In this document: positions 13,601 through 28,600 of the stretch, in pieces
Position numbering within the stretch: the stretch's first letter is position 1
Layout of the letters: every line of letters starts with the position of its first letter
From: Pomphorhynchus laevis
Lineage: Eukaryota; Acanthocephala; Palaeacanthocephala; Echinorhynchida; Pomphorhynchidae
NCBI GenBank assembly: GCA_012934845.2
Contig: WNNJ02001396.1
Span: 204,320 to 268,319 of the forward strand
Direction of reading: 5' to 3'
Length of the DNA stretch: 64,000 nt
Notes under the pieces: generated by a model
The model's database searches: none
The model's input: only the letters and a program-made list of their open reading frames with translations
Told to the model about the DNA's origin: nothing
Program-made: the position numbers and the translations under genes

Positions 13601-16600
13601 GAGGTTGATAAACGATGGGAAGCCAACAGCGATGAGACGAAAAGTGACTAGATGAAGGAGGAGTTAGATGCGGATATGGATGGTGGGCCAGGCGAGTTGG
13701 GCAAAATATTGGGATGTGTGGTCGAAGCAACAAAGACGTAGAATGAATCGAACGGCATATTTGACGATGTGTTGTAGGGGTAGGATGACGGATTTTGGAG
13801 AATTGGCAAAAAGACTGTGACAGTAATCGATATTAGGGAAGATAAGCGATAAAAGAAGAGACCTGCAAGAACGGAAGTCGATAAGGGGGCGAATACGGCG
13901 GATGTCACTGATAATTAAGTTAAAAGAGCGGACCTTATCACGGACGAAGGGTTCAAAGAAAATATGATCATCGAAATGGAATCCTAAGAAAGTGAAATTG
14001 TGGACTATGGGGATTATTGATGAGGCAAAATATACAGAGGGAGGAGATATGTTAGGTTGACGGAGGAGGATCGACATTATTTTGGACTTGTCTGAGTTTA
14101 GAACGAGACGAAGATAGGAGAGACGTTTGTAGATAGAAGAAAAACAGTTATAAGTTACGAATTATATATAATTAATTAATATTAATATGTTATATTATAA
14201 CATATTATATACTTTTCCGAAATATAATTGAATTTATATATTAGCAGAGGACTACATCAATATACTTATGGCAGTGTATTAAAGTTCACATGAAAATGGA
14301 TCACGTTCACGCTACTTTAGAGTCACATAAGGAAATTTATAGTAAAAAATAAAAGTTATCAATTTATTTGAGCTTTCGGCATAATGGCAGAAAGCCATTA
14401 ATATATTTATTTACATTGAACATCGATTTTAATAATCCTCAATATTATTGATACTTTGTAGTTACGCATCATGCATCAGTAAATATTAATAATTTATTTA
14501 TTAATAAAAGTAATATGTAAATAATACAATTTTATTATTATAATACTATTATTTTAAATTGTTGTATTTACTAAAGCTTATTGAACTTTAATTTTTTTTA
14601 AATATGTTTAACATTTTTAAGATATTTAAAATGTAAAATATTTATAAATATACTATAACAAATATTATATTAATATTATAATGTTATAATACTATTATAT
14701 TAAATATATTAATATTACATTATTTTGAAAAATGTTTTTAAATATTCGTCTAAGATATTCTTAAAATATGCTTTCTAAGTTTGTCGTTTGCCATTAAAGT
14801 TTTTTAAATTTTGCGACAAACTGGATTAGTTATGTAAAAGTGTTTTGCTCTGTAATCAATAATTTGCTGGGGTGTGGAATACGACTTAACAATCTGACAT
14901 TATAGATAAAAATATTCGCCCAAAGTTAAATCTATAAGTACCGAAAGTGAGGACCTCAATACTTCACAATTGATTATGAAATTTGATAAAGCTGAGATAA
15001 AGTCAGTATATTAATATTATTTCATTTTAAATAAATATTTCAAGTGCATAGTATAAACTCATAGAAAAAAGCAATTTACAACCATTTTTAGAGTAAAGCC
15101 CTTAAATTAGACGATCATTAAAATTTCATCTAAAGAAATACTGATTGAAATTGACTTTTATCTGATCTCAAGAAAATGTGTGAAATGCAGCTCTGTTTTT
15201 GAATTTCTACTTTATCCTTTACAGCTTAGATAGAAGACACTAGCATTGTAAACATCTTGCATGTTAAAACACAACAAAGGACTTTTTATTGAAAAATATA
15301 TTGCGGTCAATAAACATATTGGACTTACATCTTTACAAACATTTTCAGATATTAATGCATTTTTGATGGCGATACTTGTAACGTCTTCAGTGGAATAAAC
15401 ACTATAGCATCTGAATAGCATTTGATCTGCGTGCATCTCCTTTGAGAAATAAACGTGGAACGGTACACTGTGTTTGCTGAGCAAAGTGTCTAAATAAAAT
15501 GATCCTGATTTTTAAATTTTATTATTAAAGGCGATAAAAATGTTACATCTATAATATTTTAATTTTAAAAAGTATAAAATTCTATAATTTTAAGAGCGTT
15601 AAATTCCTTCTTATGCAAAACCAACAAGCATAAAATTCAATTTTTGTGTTTAGTTTATAATCTTAGATATCTAAAAATATGGCGTTAGGCCTAACGAATT
15701 AGCAAAACATTAACCTCTGAAGGAATTTATTATAATTAAATTTATTTGGAAGTTTTAACGTTTAATTTACTGCAGAATATTCACGTATAATATATCTAAA
15801 TAGCAAAAAGAATTTTCACAATATACATATAATATAATACATTATATTATATAATATTATAACATAACAGCAACTAGAATTATGATTATTGGGAAAATTG
15901 AAGCATTCATTTAAAAATTATGGTATATCGTTTTTGTTCCTCAGTAATATAGGATATTATTATACCAATATAAATTAATTGTATTATCTAATACTGATTG
16001 CGTTAAAAAAGGATTTATTTTTACGTGGCAAATGCGTGCCGACGCACGCTTACATGACCACGAAAAAATCTAAATAGTGTGTCGATAAGGTGTGAACGGA
16101 AGGGGTATTTGAATGTGATAAAGGAGGGAGCGCGACGAACGTCGAGATGTTTACTGATTACAGGCGAGAGGGCTGCGAAGAGAAAGGATTGGATACCGTA
16201 GTTGCTGAAGTAATTGGGAACGTGGAGTAAGACAAATGATAGGAACGCAGCGATAAAGAGGTGAGGCAAGTGTCGTCTAAGAAAGGGAGGTTGATGAACA
16301 ATGGGGAGTTGACAGCGATGAGACGAGTTGTATTCGGATTTGGATGGTGGGCCCGGAGAGTTGGGCGATATATGTTGATGTGTGGTCAAAGCGACGGAGA
16401 CGTAGGATCACTAGAACGGCGGAATTAGTGATGCGTTGTATAGGTAGGATTATGGATTTTGGAGAATTGGCGAAAAGCCTGAAGCAGTAATCGATATTAG
16501 GGAAGAGAAGCGATGAAAGAAGAGACCTCTAAGAACGGAAGTCGACAAGGAGGCGAATACGGCGGATGTCACGGGTAATTAAGTCAAAAGAGCGGACCTT

Positions 16601-19600
16601 GTTACGGATGAAGGGTTTAAGGAAAAGGTGATCATCGAAATTGAAGACTAAGAAAGTGAGATTATGAATTATAGGGATGATTGATAAGACAAAAGATATA
16701 ATATATAGAGCCTGGTCACGAGAGATAAGTAGGTCGTTGTAAACTTTCATGCAAACGATTTCGGTGGAGTGATTAGAGCGAGTGACGGATTGGAAAGTAG
16801 GGTACAGGTTAGATGAAGAGATAAATGTTAATCTGTATTAAGATGATGCGTTCTAAGAGTTCAGAAAGAGTAGGGAGGAATGAAATGGGGCGATAGCTTG
16901 AAGGAAGGGAGGGTTCGCGCGATTGTTGATAAGAAGGGTACGAACGATGACGGATTTTCAATGTAAAAGAAAAATACGACTGCGGATGGACGAGTTAAAC
17001 AAGGTAGTGAGGAAAGAAGATATCGATGAGCATACTTATTGTTAGTATAGGGTAGGCAGGGAATCGACAGGTGAGGTTTTGTTGGGCGAGGACATAATAA
17101 CAGATGAGACTTCGGCAGGTTAGACAGGAAGATGAAAAAGTTCCGGGAGGATGAAGCGAGGCTAGGGAGAATGGGATGGGACGGAGACGGGGTGTGAGAG
17201 AGCAACGTGGATACTTTGGTCTAAAGAAATGAAGAATAATCATTGGGATTGGTGTTGCAAGACAAAAAGGAGCGAGCGAGGATTGAGTTAAAAGTATGTC
17301 AGAGAGACTTAGAGTTTGACGAAGTGATGATTTTATGCTACCAGAAGAAGTTGCATTTGGTACGTAGTAGGTGAAGATGAGACCGGCGAATAGCAAGATA
17401 TAAATCACGGAGAGAATTAGAGTTTAAACCGATATCTCGTCTAACAGAGCGGTGATTGATTCGAAAAGCATAACGAAGTCGACGCTTTGAGAGTAGGTAT
17501 TGGATGTCAAACCATGGGTTTGACAAAGCGTTGACCATGGGTTCTCAAAGCGTCGACTTCCACGAAGTCGACGCTTTGAGAGTGATGTTTGAAGGGTACG
17601 AGAAATTCGAGAGTGGATGTGAGTACAGAGTTGAAAAGAAAGGCGAGATCGTAAGAAGAGGATGATTTGATTGTTGGAGAGGATAGAGACGATTTGAGTA
17701 AGACATAGCGGAGAAGAGGGAGATCAAGATTTCTTCAAGGACGACGTGGGATGGTAGGTGTTTGAGGCAGGATGTGGTTGGAAGTGATATCGATGGTAAC
17801 GATGAAGTGATCGGATAGACCAGGATCGGAGATGGACAGTGAGGTGTAGGTAGTAAAACGATCGAGGACAGCGATGATGTCGAGTGATCCGCCAAGGATA
17901 TGTGTGGGGCAGTGGAGATGAGTTTGTAGTTGTAGTTGGAAAGAATGTTGACGAATCGGATAGAATAGGTGGAAGAGGGGCGGTCGTGCCGGATATTAGA
18001 GTTGCTAAGAACGAGTGCAGAGATTGAGGACAAAGAACAGTGGGACATGAGGTCAGCGAGCTCGGTAAAAAATAAGGAAGTAGGAGCTGATAAACCAGGA
18101 CGGTACACAATGGCGAGATCCATAGTGATCGGGCTAGAAGAATTACAAGTGAGCAATTCAGAAGAGCAAACACTGATATGAGGAGTGATTTTGCGAAGAG
18201 ACATGGGGTGACTGGCGAATGCGACATTGCCGCATGATTAGAGAATTTAGAAGGGGATGAGCTGAGAGGCGAGCGGATTTGACTAGTAAGCAACCGGTAG
18301 AGAGTAAACGGCGGATAGAGAGGTCGTCAGAATCGGAGTGCCAGAATTCGGTGAGGAAGAAGAGATCTATGGATTGCTTGGTGAATAGGTTCAGAATGAT
18401 ATCGGATTTATTGATAATAGACCTAGTGTTGAGGAGGCCGAGGCGGTAACCATGTGTGGTGGTAAAAAGGGGTAGCGAAAAAGACACATAGGGAAGATGG
18501 AGCGTCATCGAATTTTGGGGCAGGTGTGGACTACTTGAAAATTTTCGTCGATGTTTCGGATGGAGAGGGATGTTTCGCCGTTTCCCTACGTTTTTTGATG
18601 CGGGCAGAAGAGAGTTGAGCGATTTCGGAAGGGGTGCGATCGGAGAAAAGGCGAGTGGCTGAAGAGGACATGAGTTTAAATCTTTGGGAGAGGACAGAGG
18701 ACGTGTGAGAGCGATGCAGGAAAATAATTTTCAGGAGAGGGGGCTGAGAAGGATTAGATTGAGAAGATTTGTTTAGGCGGATGAATGCGACAGGATAGAT
18801 GTCGTTAAAAACGGATGGTTTATTCGCAGGAACAAGAGACGAGATGATGGATCTGAAAGTGGAAACATCGTGATTGAGACGTGCTTGTAGAGATAAAGAT
18901 GTAGAAGGAGTGATATTAGTGACGATAACGCAACGCTGCGAGAAGGAAAGCGTTTCCATAAAGGAGAACAAGTGGCATTAGTGGGTGAGATCACGATAGG
19001 AGAGCTGGCAGTTGAGGATTTGGAAAGGAGGCTCGACAGCGGGATACAGAGGATAAGGATAATATAGAGGGTGGCAAGCGATGTGAAGAAAGGTTATGAG
19101 TGGAAGGATCTTGGAGGTTGGTGAAGGTGATTTTGATTGATGGATGTAGGTTATTGAGAAACGAAACAGGAGGGAAGGAAAGGGGGTGTCGGGGAGTGAA
19201 GATAACATGGAATGGGAAGTGTATATGGTGACATTATCAGTGAGTGGAGAATGAACATTTGAAACTAAGGGTGTAGTTTGAGTGGACACGTTGGATGTTA
19301 ATATGTGCTTATGTGAGAGGTTGCGGATTACTTTGTTTGCGTAAAATCCACATAGGAACTCCTCGACTTACTGTTGTCGCATGCGATTGTAGCTCAGACG
19401 CTGCAGTCGTGTGTCGAGCACTGTACTTGCAGTTGAGCATAGTTGTTGTCCGTCGTAGCTGTTTTCTTACGTTCTCCAAATATTCAATTTATCTAAATAT
19501 CAATGATAGTTAATTATCTAAATAACTAACTATCAATGATAATATTCAATGTATTAATTTATATTTATTTTATATTTATACTTCACAATTAAATTTATAA

Positions 19601-22600
19601 TTTTGGTACATGATATTTATACATCACATGAAAATATTAATGAAATAATCACCGTTGTATAACTTAATATATGTTATAATTTATAATAATATTCATTAAT
19701 ATCATAATATTGAAACATTATAAAAAATCTTAAAACATTACACCATTTGTTAAAATCATGCATTTATCTAAATTAAATATTACATATTTAATTATTGTTA
19801 AGGCATTTTTAGTAAAATGTGAAAAAAGACTCTAGCTTAAAAAGATTATAGCTCGTTGCTTATCAATTAACAGATAAATTGTTAATTTTGAAATAACGGA
19901 GGAACACATAAAATTGAAATGTAAATTTGAAATTAGTAAATTTAAATTTATCTAAATTTTGTTATTCATTAAATCGAGATTGTGTTTCTATCAAATGTGA
20001 ATTAAAATTTTTTATTAAGGCGACTTGAGTCCACAGCAAAATGGAATAAATTAATTCATTTTCAGTATTTATAAAAATACGAAAGTAGAAAATAAAACAA
20101 TCAGAAGTAAAATTAGAAGTAAAAATAGATTACTTCTGATTGGGATTCTTAATAAATCATCGTATTGATGCGTAAAAGATTTCTGCATGTAGAAGAAAGA
20201 AGTAAAATGGATATAAGTCAAAGGTAGATTTTAAAATTAGAAAGTATGTATATTTATGATGAAGAATTTAGGGTAGACAGAAGATGATAGATGTAATGAA
20301 ATTAGTTCATAATTCATATAAGATTTTTCAAATAATAAAAAATAAGTAAGAGAAAATTAAAAGCATAACTAAATAATAGGAGTAATTTTCAAATTATGTT
20401 ACTAATTCTATTATATATAGGATTATAAAATTTGTGTATTTTTATAATTTAAATACTGCTATGGTGGATGGTTTTTGTTAATATTTGCGCTTTTTATGAT
20501 TATCGTTGCAGTTGCTGACCAATCTGTGTAGTTTCGAAAAACGCATTTTTACTGCTCTTTCTAACTTAAGAATCATTTGTTATTAAATGCTATTAAATTA
20601 TAACATTTTAAATGTCAATTAAAACTCTTAAATAAAAAATATTTATGGCTGAATATCAGATAAAGTACATTAAGTATACATTGTAATATATATTCCTCGA
20701 GATAATAACATCACAGTGTATTTACATCAGAATAAATGACTCTGAGTCTATGAATATTAACCGAAACTTGTGTTAGCATATCAGTTCCTACTAAAGACAT
20801 CTAATCTATGAAAATTATTCGGTTCATAAAAATACTGAGATTTAAAATATTATTCGGTTCAATAACATGGAATATTAATCAATTCATTAAATAAAAAATT
20901 AGTAATTATGATATATCATAATTTACCTCTATAAAATTGCAAAATGTTTAAATACAATAATTACAAAAAAAATATTTTTCTTTACCCTAAATATGTTTTA
21001 AGCGCCAAGTCTTCGTTCGCTCTTTTTAAGTAAAAGAATTTTACTTAAATTATTTTAAGAAATATTGTTAAAATATTTATTATTTTGTGCTAGATTTAAT
21101 TTTTAAAGAAAGACATTATGTGTTCTTTTAGACAATTTAAAAACACGATTTTTATCATTAAAAAACGTTTTGAAAGCAAAAAATGTTTTCAACAAAGATT
21201 CGATCTTAAAAAATGAAATATGAAATTTTTTTTATATATTTGTATTTCTCATAATAAATTAGATCAAAATTTTTAAAAGTTGATGTTGTAGTGCAACATT
21301 AACTTGATTTTTCATTTTGTAATAAATAATAATTAATCATAATCATATGAGTATGATAGTGTGATAACAGAAATTGTATATTTTATAAAATTCATATATC
21401 CTTAGATATTTTATTTAAGTATCTTTTGTCTTTTAATTCATCAATTGTATGTTTTATATAGTCCATAATAATTAATTTATAATTATGAGTTATGAATTAA
21501 AATTTAATTTAATTAATTTTAATTTAATTAATTTTAATTAATCAATCGTAAAATTTATTTCAACTTATTATTTCGTATATTTCTTTTATTTCATATTTTA
21601 CTTTCATCCAAAAACTATGTCTTATCTAATCATAGATAAGAGTATAATAAATAATTTTAATTAAATTAATCAATTAATATTAATTATTTATTAGTATTAA
21701 TATTAAATTAATACAATTAATTTTAATCAAACGCATTTTATTTTATTACAGCATTTTTTAATATTAATAGAAAAGGTGAATATTCAATATTAAAAATATT
21801 AAATCTAAATTTTTTCGTAATTTTAATGTAATTAACTATTAAATGCATCGTCTATCTAAATTTGATTCATTTTATAATGAATTATTATAAAATTCATTTT
21901 CGACAATCGATAAATTGCAAATTAACAATTCATTAACAATTTACCTTGATTCTGAGGTGGTGTAGTGACACAACTATTGTGATGACTTATGTTATTGGAA
22001 TATGATTCCTTAGAATAGCAGAGTATATGACTTCGAACATTAAGGTCTAGACAAGCAGCTGGTGCAACGTCTTTAATTTTGAAGGCTTGATCAATAGAGG
22101 CAATGCATATATTGTTATCCTTTCCGCAACTTATTATGGCATTCTTGTCACACCAGTACATTTCTTAAAGTAAATTAACAATATTTAATTGCATTTTTGC
22201 ATTGACAATCACTAAATTGTAGCTGCTGATCCATAAAAATATAGCAAATCGAGAATTTTCTACAATAAAATATATAGATAACTTCTTAAAAATATGTTAT
22301 TGCATCACCAGATTTTTTTGTTTCTTACAAAATCTAATAAAACACATGAAAATATATTCGGAAATGTACATTTTTATGTTATGAAACAATTGAGAATGAA
22401 AAAATGGAAAATGAATTTTTTAAAACTCTTGCATTTAATTAATTCAAAATAATTTAATAAATATTTGAAATTTATGATTTAATTGTTAAAATTCAAGTAT
22501 TAAATTTAAAGAAATTTTCGATTACAATGTTTTTAAATTAAAATTTTAGTTTTAACTTAAAATTAAAATTCCATATTCATAATTTGAAATTTAAAAGTGA

Positions 22601-25600
22601 TAACTTAAAGTGATCATTTAATTAAGAAATAGAAATTGCCGTTTTGCATAATGACAATTAATAAATAGAATAGGGGGAAACGTTCATCTGTGTGGCTCTC
22701 ACGTTTAAGTTTCCACTTGATTACTGAAAGCTGAACTAACGTATTCGATCAGTAACAATCTAATCAAATAAATGTTAGTCAATCTGATCGAATACATCTT
22801 AGTTCATCTAATCAAATTTTACAATATTAAGCAAATAAAATTGATTAAAAAATGATTGGGTGTTCCGAAACAGAATTACGGATTTTACTTGAAAACGTTA
22901 TACAAATTTGTACTGGAAAATCTAAAAATATTACTCTACCGGCCACGGGGTGGCTGTGATGATGAAAAGACGCAAACGGCATGAATGGCGAAGTAATATC
23001 CCACATTGAAATAGAAAAATCCAGTAGAAATGAACAGCTGGCAAACTGATTGTTATAAGAAGGTCGCCATTTTACTCTGGCTAAACCATATGGGGCAAAC
23101 ACTGTATGTACACAGGGATCACATTCTCGAGAAAGATCGAAAACCTAAATAACGCTAAAACAATTTATAAAATGATAATGCAAGAGAGGAAAAGATAATG
23201 CAAAAGAGAAAAAAGATTATAAGTTTTTGATGCCGGTGGATACCATTCTAAGATTTACATGAATAAGTGATCATTAATTACAGTTGTTTAATTATATCCA
23301 GTAATTCGTTTTACATGGTCAATTTCGTATTTTGTGACATCATGCACTAAGCATTGAACATTAAAAAGCTAAGCACCATGCATAAACATTAAATTAAATA
23401 TTTATTATAATATCATTATATTTAACGCGATATTAATTCATACATAATTACTTCAAAAAATATTTACAGCTTAAACACACATTCCAGATTATTCCTGTCA
23501 GTTCCAGATTATTCCTGTCAGTTCCAGATTATTCCTGTCAGTTCCAGATTATTCCTGTCAGTTCCAGATTATTCCTGTCAGTTCCAGATTATTCCTGTTA
23601 GTTCCGCTCGCTACGCTCACGGATTGAGCTCAATCTATCGATAAAAGGTCATGCCTAAAAAGCGCGATCTCAGATCCCTGTTCCTGATCAAGAATCTTCC
23701 ACATCGGAATGCAATGATGGTTATATCAGCTTTGAAGTTGGATGCGATTCCAAAGATTGCGATGTATGGACACTTGTTCGTGTTAAAATATCCGACCACT
23801 CAGTGTATAAACGTAAACATTTCACTTGCGGTTTTTGTACATCAGTACGACTACTATAGTTATCCTGCTCATCTACTCCTGTATCACACACGACCACTCA
23901 GACCAATGCTGTTTTAGATGTTTCCCTCGCATCAACACCTGACTTCGCATCATATAATCCCATTATTGAACCTACTCTCTCACACACTCCTCGTTCAACT
24001 ACGTACCAAACTTCCATTAATCTTTCTCATTCTGACAATGCTAACGGTAAAGCTTTTCATCTCGTACCTCCTCTTATCTATTCCTCCCCCAATCTAAATA
24101 AATCTCAAACTTCTTTATTCTCCTCACGTACTCCTTACTCGACCTCCCCTGTATCACCTCTCAATAATTTACACCCTTCCATCAAAATCATTTCCAGTAA
24201 CATTTCCGATCAACTGATTCAACACTCCATTCCTGTCACTCATGCCCCAACCTATTTTAATTCTCCTTACTCTACCTCCCACGTAACACTTCCCAATAAT
24301 TTACATCCTTCATTTAAAATCATATCCAGTCACATCTCTGATCAACCGATTCAACACCCCGCTCCTGTCACACTTGCTCCAACCAATATTAATTCTTTAT
24401 CAAGCACCCCTGTCATTTCCACTTCTATCTGCTCATCTACCTCGACTCCTACCAGCTCTGTCCGTCCACCACTTCCACGAAATCGTTTTCCTTCGCGCGA
24501 TCGCTGTATAATCATATCAAACTTAAAGCTTTCCGAATCTGCTTCTCCACAATCTCGCCTCGATGATGATGTATCTGCTTTCAGGTCTATCCTAGCAACC
24601 ATTCTTCCTGATGATAACCCATCACTCTTCAATAATATCGCTCCTGTATCCTTTATTCGTTTAAACAAATCCACTAAATCCAATCATCTCAGTCCTCTAC
24701 TCTTAAAAATCGTTTTCCGACATAGTTCACATGCCTCTTGGTACTCTCCCAACGATTTAAACTTCTTACCACTTCATCTACTTGCCGTATCTTTCCTGAC
24801 CGCTCCCCTTCTGATATTGCCCAGCTCAATTTAGCTCGTATTGATAAACATCGACGTGAAACAAACGGCGAGTCATCCTTATCTATACGTAAAATCAACG
24901 GAAATTTTCACGTTATTCACACAAGGCCAAAAATTCGATGGCGTCCCATCTCTCCTCTTTGTCTTCTTCGCTAGTCGATCTCGCTCCTAAGCATACTTTT
25001 CGTCTTAGTTTATTCAATACTCGCTCCATTCTTCATAAAGCTGACATGCTTCTCGATATCTTCGATCAATTATCTATTGATATACTCTGCATTACCGAAT
25101 CCTGGCACTCTGACTCCGACGATCTTGCTATTCGTCGTCTATGTCGCTCTGGTTGCTCTCTAGTTGAATCAGCTCGTCAAATTGCATATCATACATCTAC
25201 TGCTTCTAACCATGGCGATATTGGTGACATTGCTCGTCACCCAATGTCTTTACGTAAAATCAACGTTAACATCCGTTACACTTCGTTCGAATTACTCATA
25301 TGCAGATTATCAACGCATTTCCCTCTGGAACTTGTGATTGTATACCGTCCAGGTTCAGTTGCCCCATCACGTATCTTCTTTAACGACCTTGCATATCTAA
25401 TGTCTCACTGTTCATTGTCTTATACTCCTTATTTTGTTCTCGGTGACTTTAACATTCGTCTTGATCGCTCGGCTGACCCTGACTCTATCACTTTAACTAA
25501 TCTTTTTTCTGATTTTAACTATAAATTACTTTCAACAAGCCCAACTTATATTCTCGGCGGTGCTCTCGACATCATTGCCGTCCCTATCTGCTTCAATGAC

Positions 25601-28600
25601 TATACTTCCTTGTCAATTACTGATCCCGGTTTGTCCGATCATTTCCTTGTCACTCTTACTCTTACTCGTCCCATCCTCCTTCTCCGCCTTTACCATTATC
25701 TACACCAAGTCGACCCTGGAAGCTTATCGATATCCCTATCCTCTGCACAGCCTTACTCAATTCTTCACTCTTTTCACTTCCTCTTAACTATCTTTCTCCC
25801 GATGATCTCTGCATTCTGTTTGATTCTGAACTTACGTCGATCCTCAATAACCTTCTGCCTAGTCGACTTCGACGTTCCCAGCGCTTGCGCCATGCTCCCT
25901 GGTTCGATTCTGAATGTAGTCTTTCTAAGCGTCGACTCCGTCACTATTTTCGTATGTATAAACGCTTTCTTAAACGTTCTCCCAACTCACTCACGCCAAA
26001 TCTTCGTGATTCCTACTTTTTTCAACGCCGTTCATATCTCATTCTTATACGTACTAAACGTACTCTCTTTTAACAAAATCAACTCAAGTCATCTTCCAAC
26101 TCTAAATCTCATTGAACAATCTTAAACTCAATTCTTTCACGATTATCTACCCCTTGTAATATAAATCCTGATGAATTTTCTTCTTATCTACAAACTAAGC
26201 TATAAAATTTACTTTACTACCCATAGCCCCCTTTACCCACTCTTCTCTTTAAATACTTTCCTCCCAGAACTATTCCACCTTCTTCCCGTTTCGTCTGATG
26301 AAGTTTCTTCGGTTCTGCTGTCATTACCTAATAAAACCTCTCCTTCTGACCCAATTCCCACTCACTTGCTTAAAAATAGCTGTTCCGTTATCTTACCCTT
26401 CCTAACCACATTGTTCAACTCGTCCATCCGTAGCCGTACATTCCCTTCCATCTGGAAATGCGCCACTGTTCGTCCTCTCATCAAAAAGCAATCTCTCGAC
26501 TCCTCACTACCATCTTCGTACCGGCCTATTTCACTTCTCCCAACCCTCTCTAAATTCCTTGAGCGTCTCGTTCTTAAGCAAGTTAATACATATCTCTATT
26601 CCTCTAACTTATTTCGTCCCTTCCAAGCCGCTTTTCGCTCTAATTACTCTACCGAAATTGCATGTCTTAAAGTTTATAACGACTTACTCATATCGCGCGA
26701 TCATAAATTATGTAGTGTCATAGTTTCTCTTGATCTATCGTCTGCTTTTGACATCGTCGATCACTCGATTCTTCTCCATCGCCTTCGTCATGATTATGGC
26801 TTCTCTTTACCCACTGTATCATGGTTTTCTTTATATCTATCTAACCGTACATTTCGCGTATATTCTAACTCTTCTCTCTCCAATCCTTCGTTCATTCCGT
26901 CCGGTGTTCCACAAGGCTCCGTATTAGGCCCTATACTTTTATCTCTTCTTCTTGGTGATTTGTCTTCGATTTCTCATAAATTTAACTTCCATGTTATGCA
27001 ATATGCTGATGACATTCTCATCTATACTCACGCACCTGCTTATCGTATTCATGATCTTAGTGTTTCTGTTTCCAGCTGTCTTGTCTCAATTTCCAATCAT
27101 CTTTCTTCCCTTCGCCTTTCTCTGAATCCTGATAAATCTAAAATTATGTGGATCCTACCTCGACGCTTCGGCGTAGAACCTCCTTCCGTATCATTAAATT
27201 CTACAATTCTTCCTATCGTTGATAATCTCGTTTTCCTAGGCTTTCATTTCGACAAACGACTTTCACTTAAACCTTTCGTTAGTGATAAAGTACACTCATC
27301 TACCTTGATACTCCGCAATCTCCGTTAAGTTCGTAGATTGATCGATTTCCCTTCTTGTATGACTCTCATATCTTCTCTTCTTTTCTCAAGACTTTATTAC
27401 TATCTTAGTCTATTTATAACTCACCTAAATCCACTCTTCTTCCTTTACAACTCATCATCAACGCTGCCGTCCGAGTTCTCATCCATCTTCGTCGTTTTGA
27501 TCATACATCCTACCATTTTGCTTCTCTCGATTTGCCTACAATTTATTGTCGTGTTCAAATTCGTCTTCTTATCGTTGCTTTCCGCCTTGTAACTTTTCAT
27601 ACCCCTTCATTTCTCAACCTTCCTTTTCTTGGTAATTTTCGTCCTGTTTACTGTTCCTTGCGTTCCTGTAATTCACTTCTTTTACATGTCACAAACTACT
27701 CTACCTCCTTTGAACTCCGCTCCTTCCTGGTGGCTGCTCCTCTATCGTGGAATCATCTGCCCATTCATATACGCCAATCAACTTCCCTGCAGTGCTTCAA
27801 ACGACAAATCCGATCCCATTTTAACAATTTATCTGCTTGACTTTTTCATTTTTGTTTGTGGACTTGTAAGCGTACAGCTTGTACGCATTTGCCACATTAA
27901 ATAAATTTGTATTATTACTTACGTACGAATTGTTAGTAATATATTGTTATAAGTGGGTATACTTTATTTATAACTTTTAGAAATCTATTACTATTACATT
28001 TCTATTTCAATATCAAACAATATCAAAATATTTGTCAAAACATATATTTGTTCATATATTTGTATACTTGTATGGACAAATATAATATATTTGTATTATA
28101 TATTATATTATATAATATATAATACAAATATTATTTGTATCTAATTATTATCCATAATATATAGCGAATATCTAATATCCATATAATTAATATCTAACAT
28201 TGTATCTAAGTATGTAATATCATACACATTTTAGGTATCTAAACTTTCTTAATCTAAAATTAAACTATTAAATTAAATTATTTTTAAAATGTTTTAAAAA
28301 TAATATACGTATAATATCTAATTATCTTTCAAATAATATATTATTTGAAGGATAGTTGACTAGTTACAGTTATGATCTACGACAAGTGCTAATTAGCAGA
28401 TATATGTAATTGTGAAATTATCAGTAATTGTAAATAATGCTATGTATTGAAAAATAGTCGAATGTTTTGGACCATAATGTGCTAATTGGCAGATATGTAA
28501 GAAGGTTAAGATTGCTGTTAGATCCTGTTGGTTAATATCGAAATGAAAATGTAATTTCTAAACTGATAAAAACAACTCAAACATGCATAAATATGAGATA

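Larger units (their letters stand above)
16021..19300 (-). mobile_element. LINE J copy 2 (CR1/L2-like), rearranged
   Basis: Minus-strand order from 5': ORF1 (about 19290-18531), APE-type endonuclease (18508-17545), the start of the reverse transcriptase region and linker (17540-16860), the C-terminal reverse transcriptase end (about 16750-16390) and the 3' tail with a stem-loop at 16034-16049. The central reverse transcriptase motifs (catalytic YADD part) seen in copy 3 are missing, so there is an internal deletion near 16800-16860. Many frameshifts. A local fold-back rearrangement lies at 17460-17582. Intron 7 of WDR24, same strand as the gene. Confidence 0.75.
23481..27905 (+). mobile_element. 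LINE J copy 3 (CR1/L2-like), nearly full length
   Basis: Order on the plus strand: 20-bp repeat array, ORF1 remnants (23651-24900), APE-type endonuclease (24938-26125), reverse transcriptase (26171-27328), C-terminal tail (27532-27840), 3' stem-loop (27870-27886), then an AT-rich tail. The reverse transcriptase (RPISLLPTLSKFLERLV, LDLSSAFDIVDHSILL, GVPQGSVLGPILL, YADD) is of the CR1/L2 group. Frameshifts between and within the domains mean it is not an intact copy. It lies antisense in intron 5 of WDR24. Confidence 0.85.

Noticed and set aside
13141-13608. 155-codon plus-strand ORF
   Set aside because: Most of it is the antisense of LINE J copy 1 and it has no recognisable domain.
16861-17408. 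Overlapping 114- and 137-codon minus-strand ORFs as a gene
   Set aside because: They are frame-shifted pieces of LINE J copy 2 between endonuclease and reverse transcriptase.
23481-23600. CRISPR array
   Set aside because: Head-to-tail 20-bp repeats without spacers in animal DNA; a minisatellite or LINE 5' repeat.
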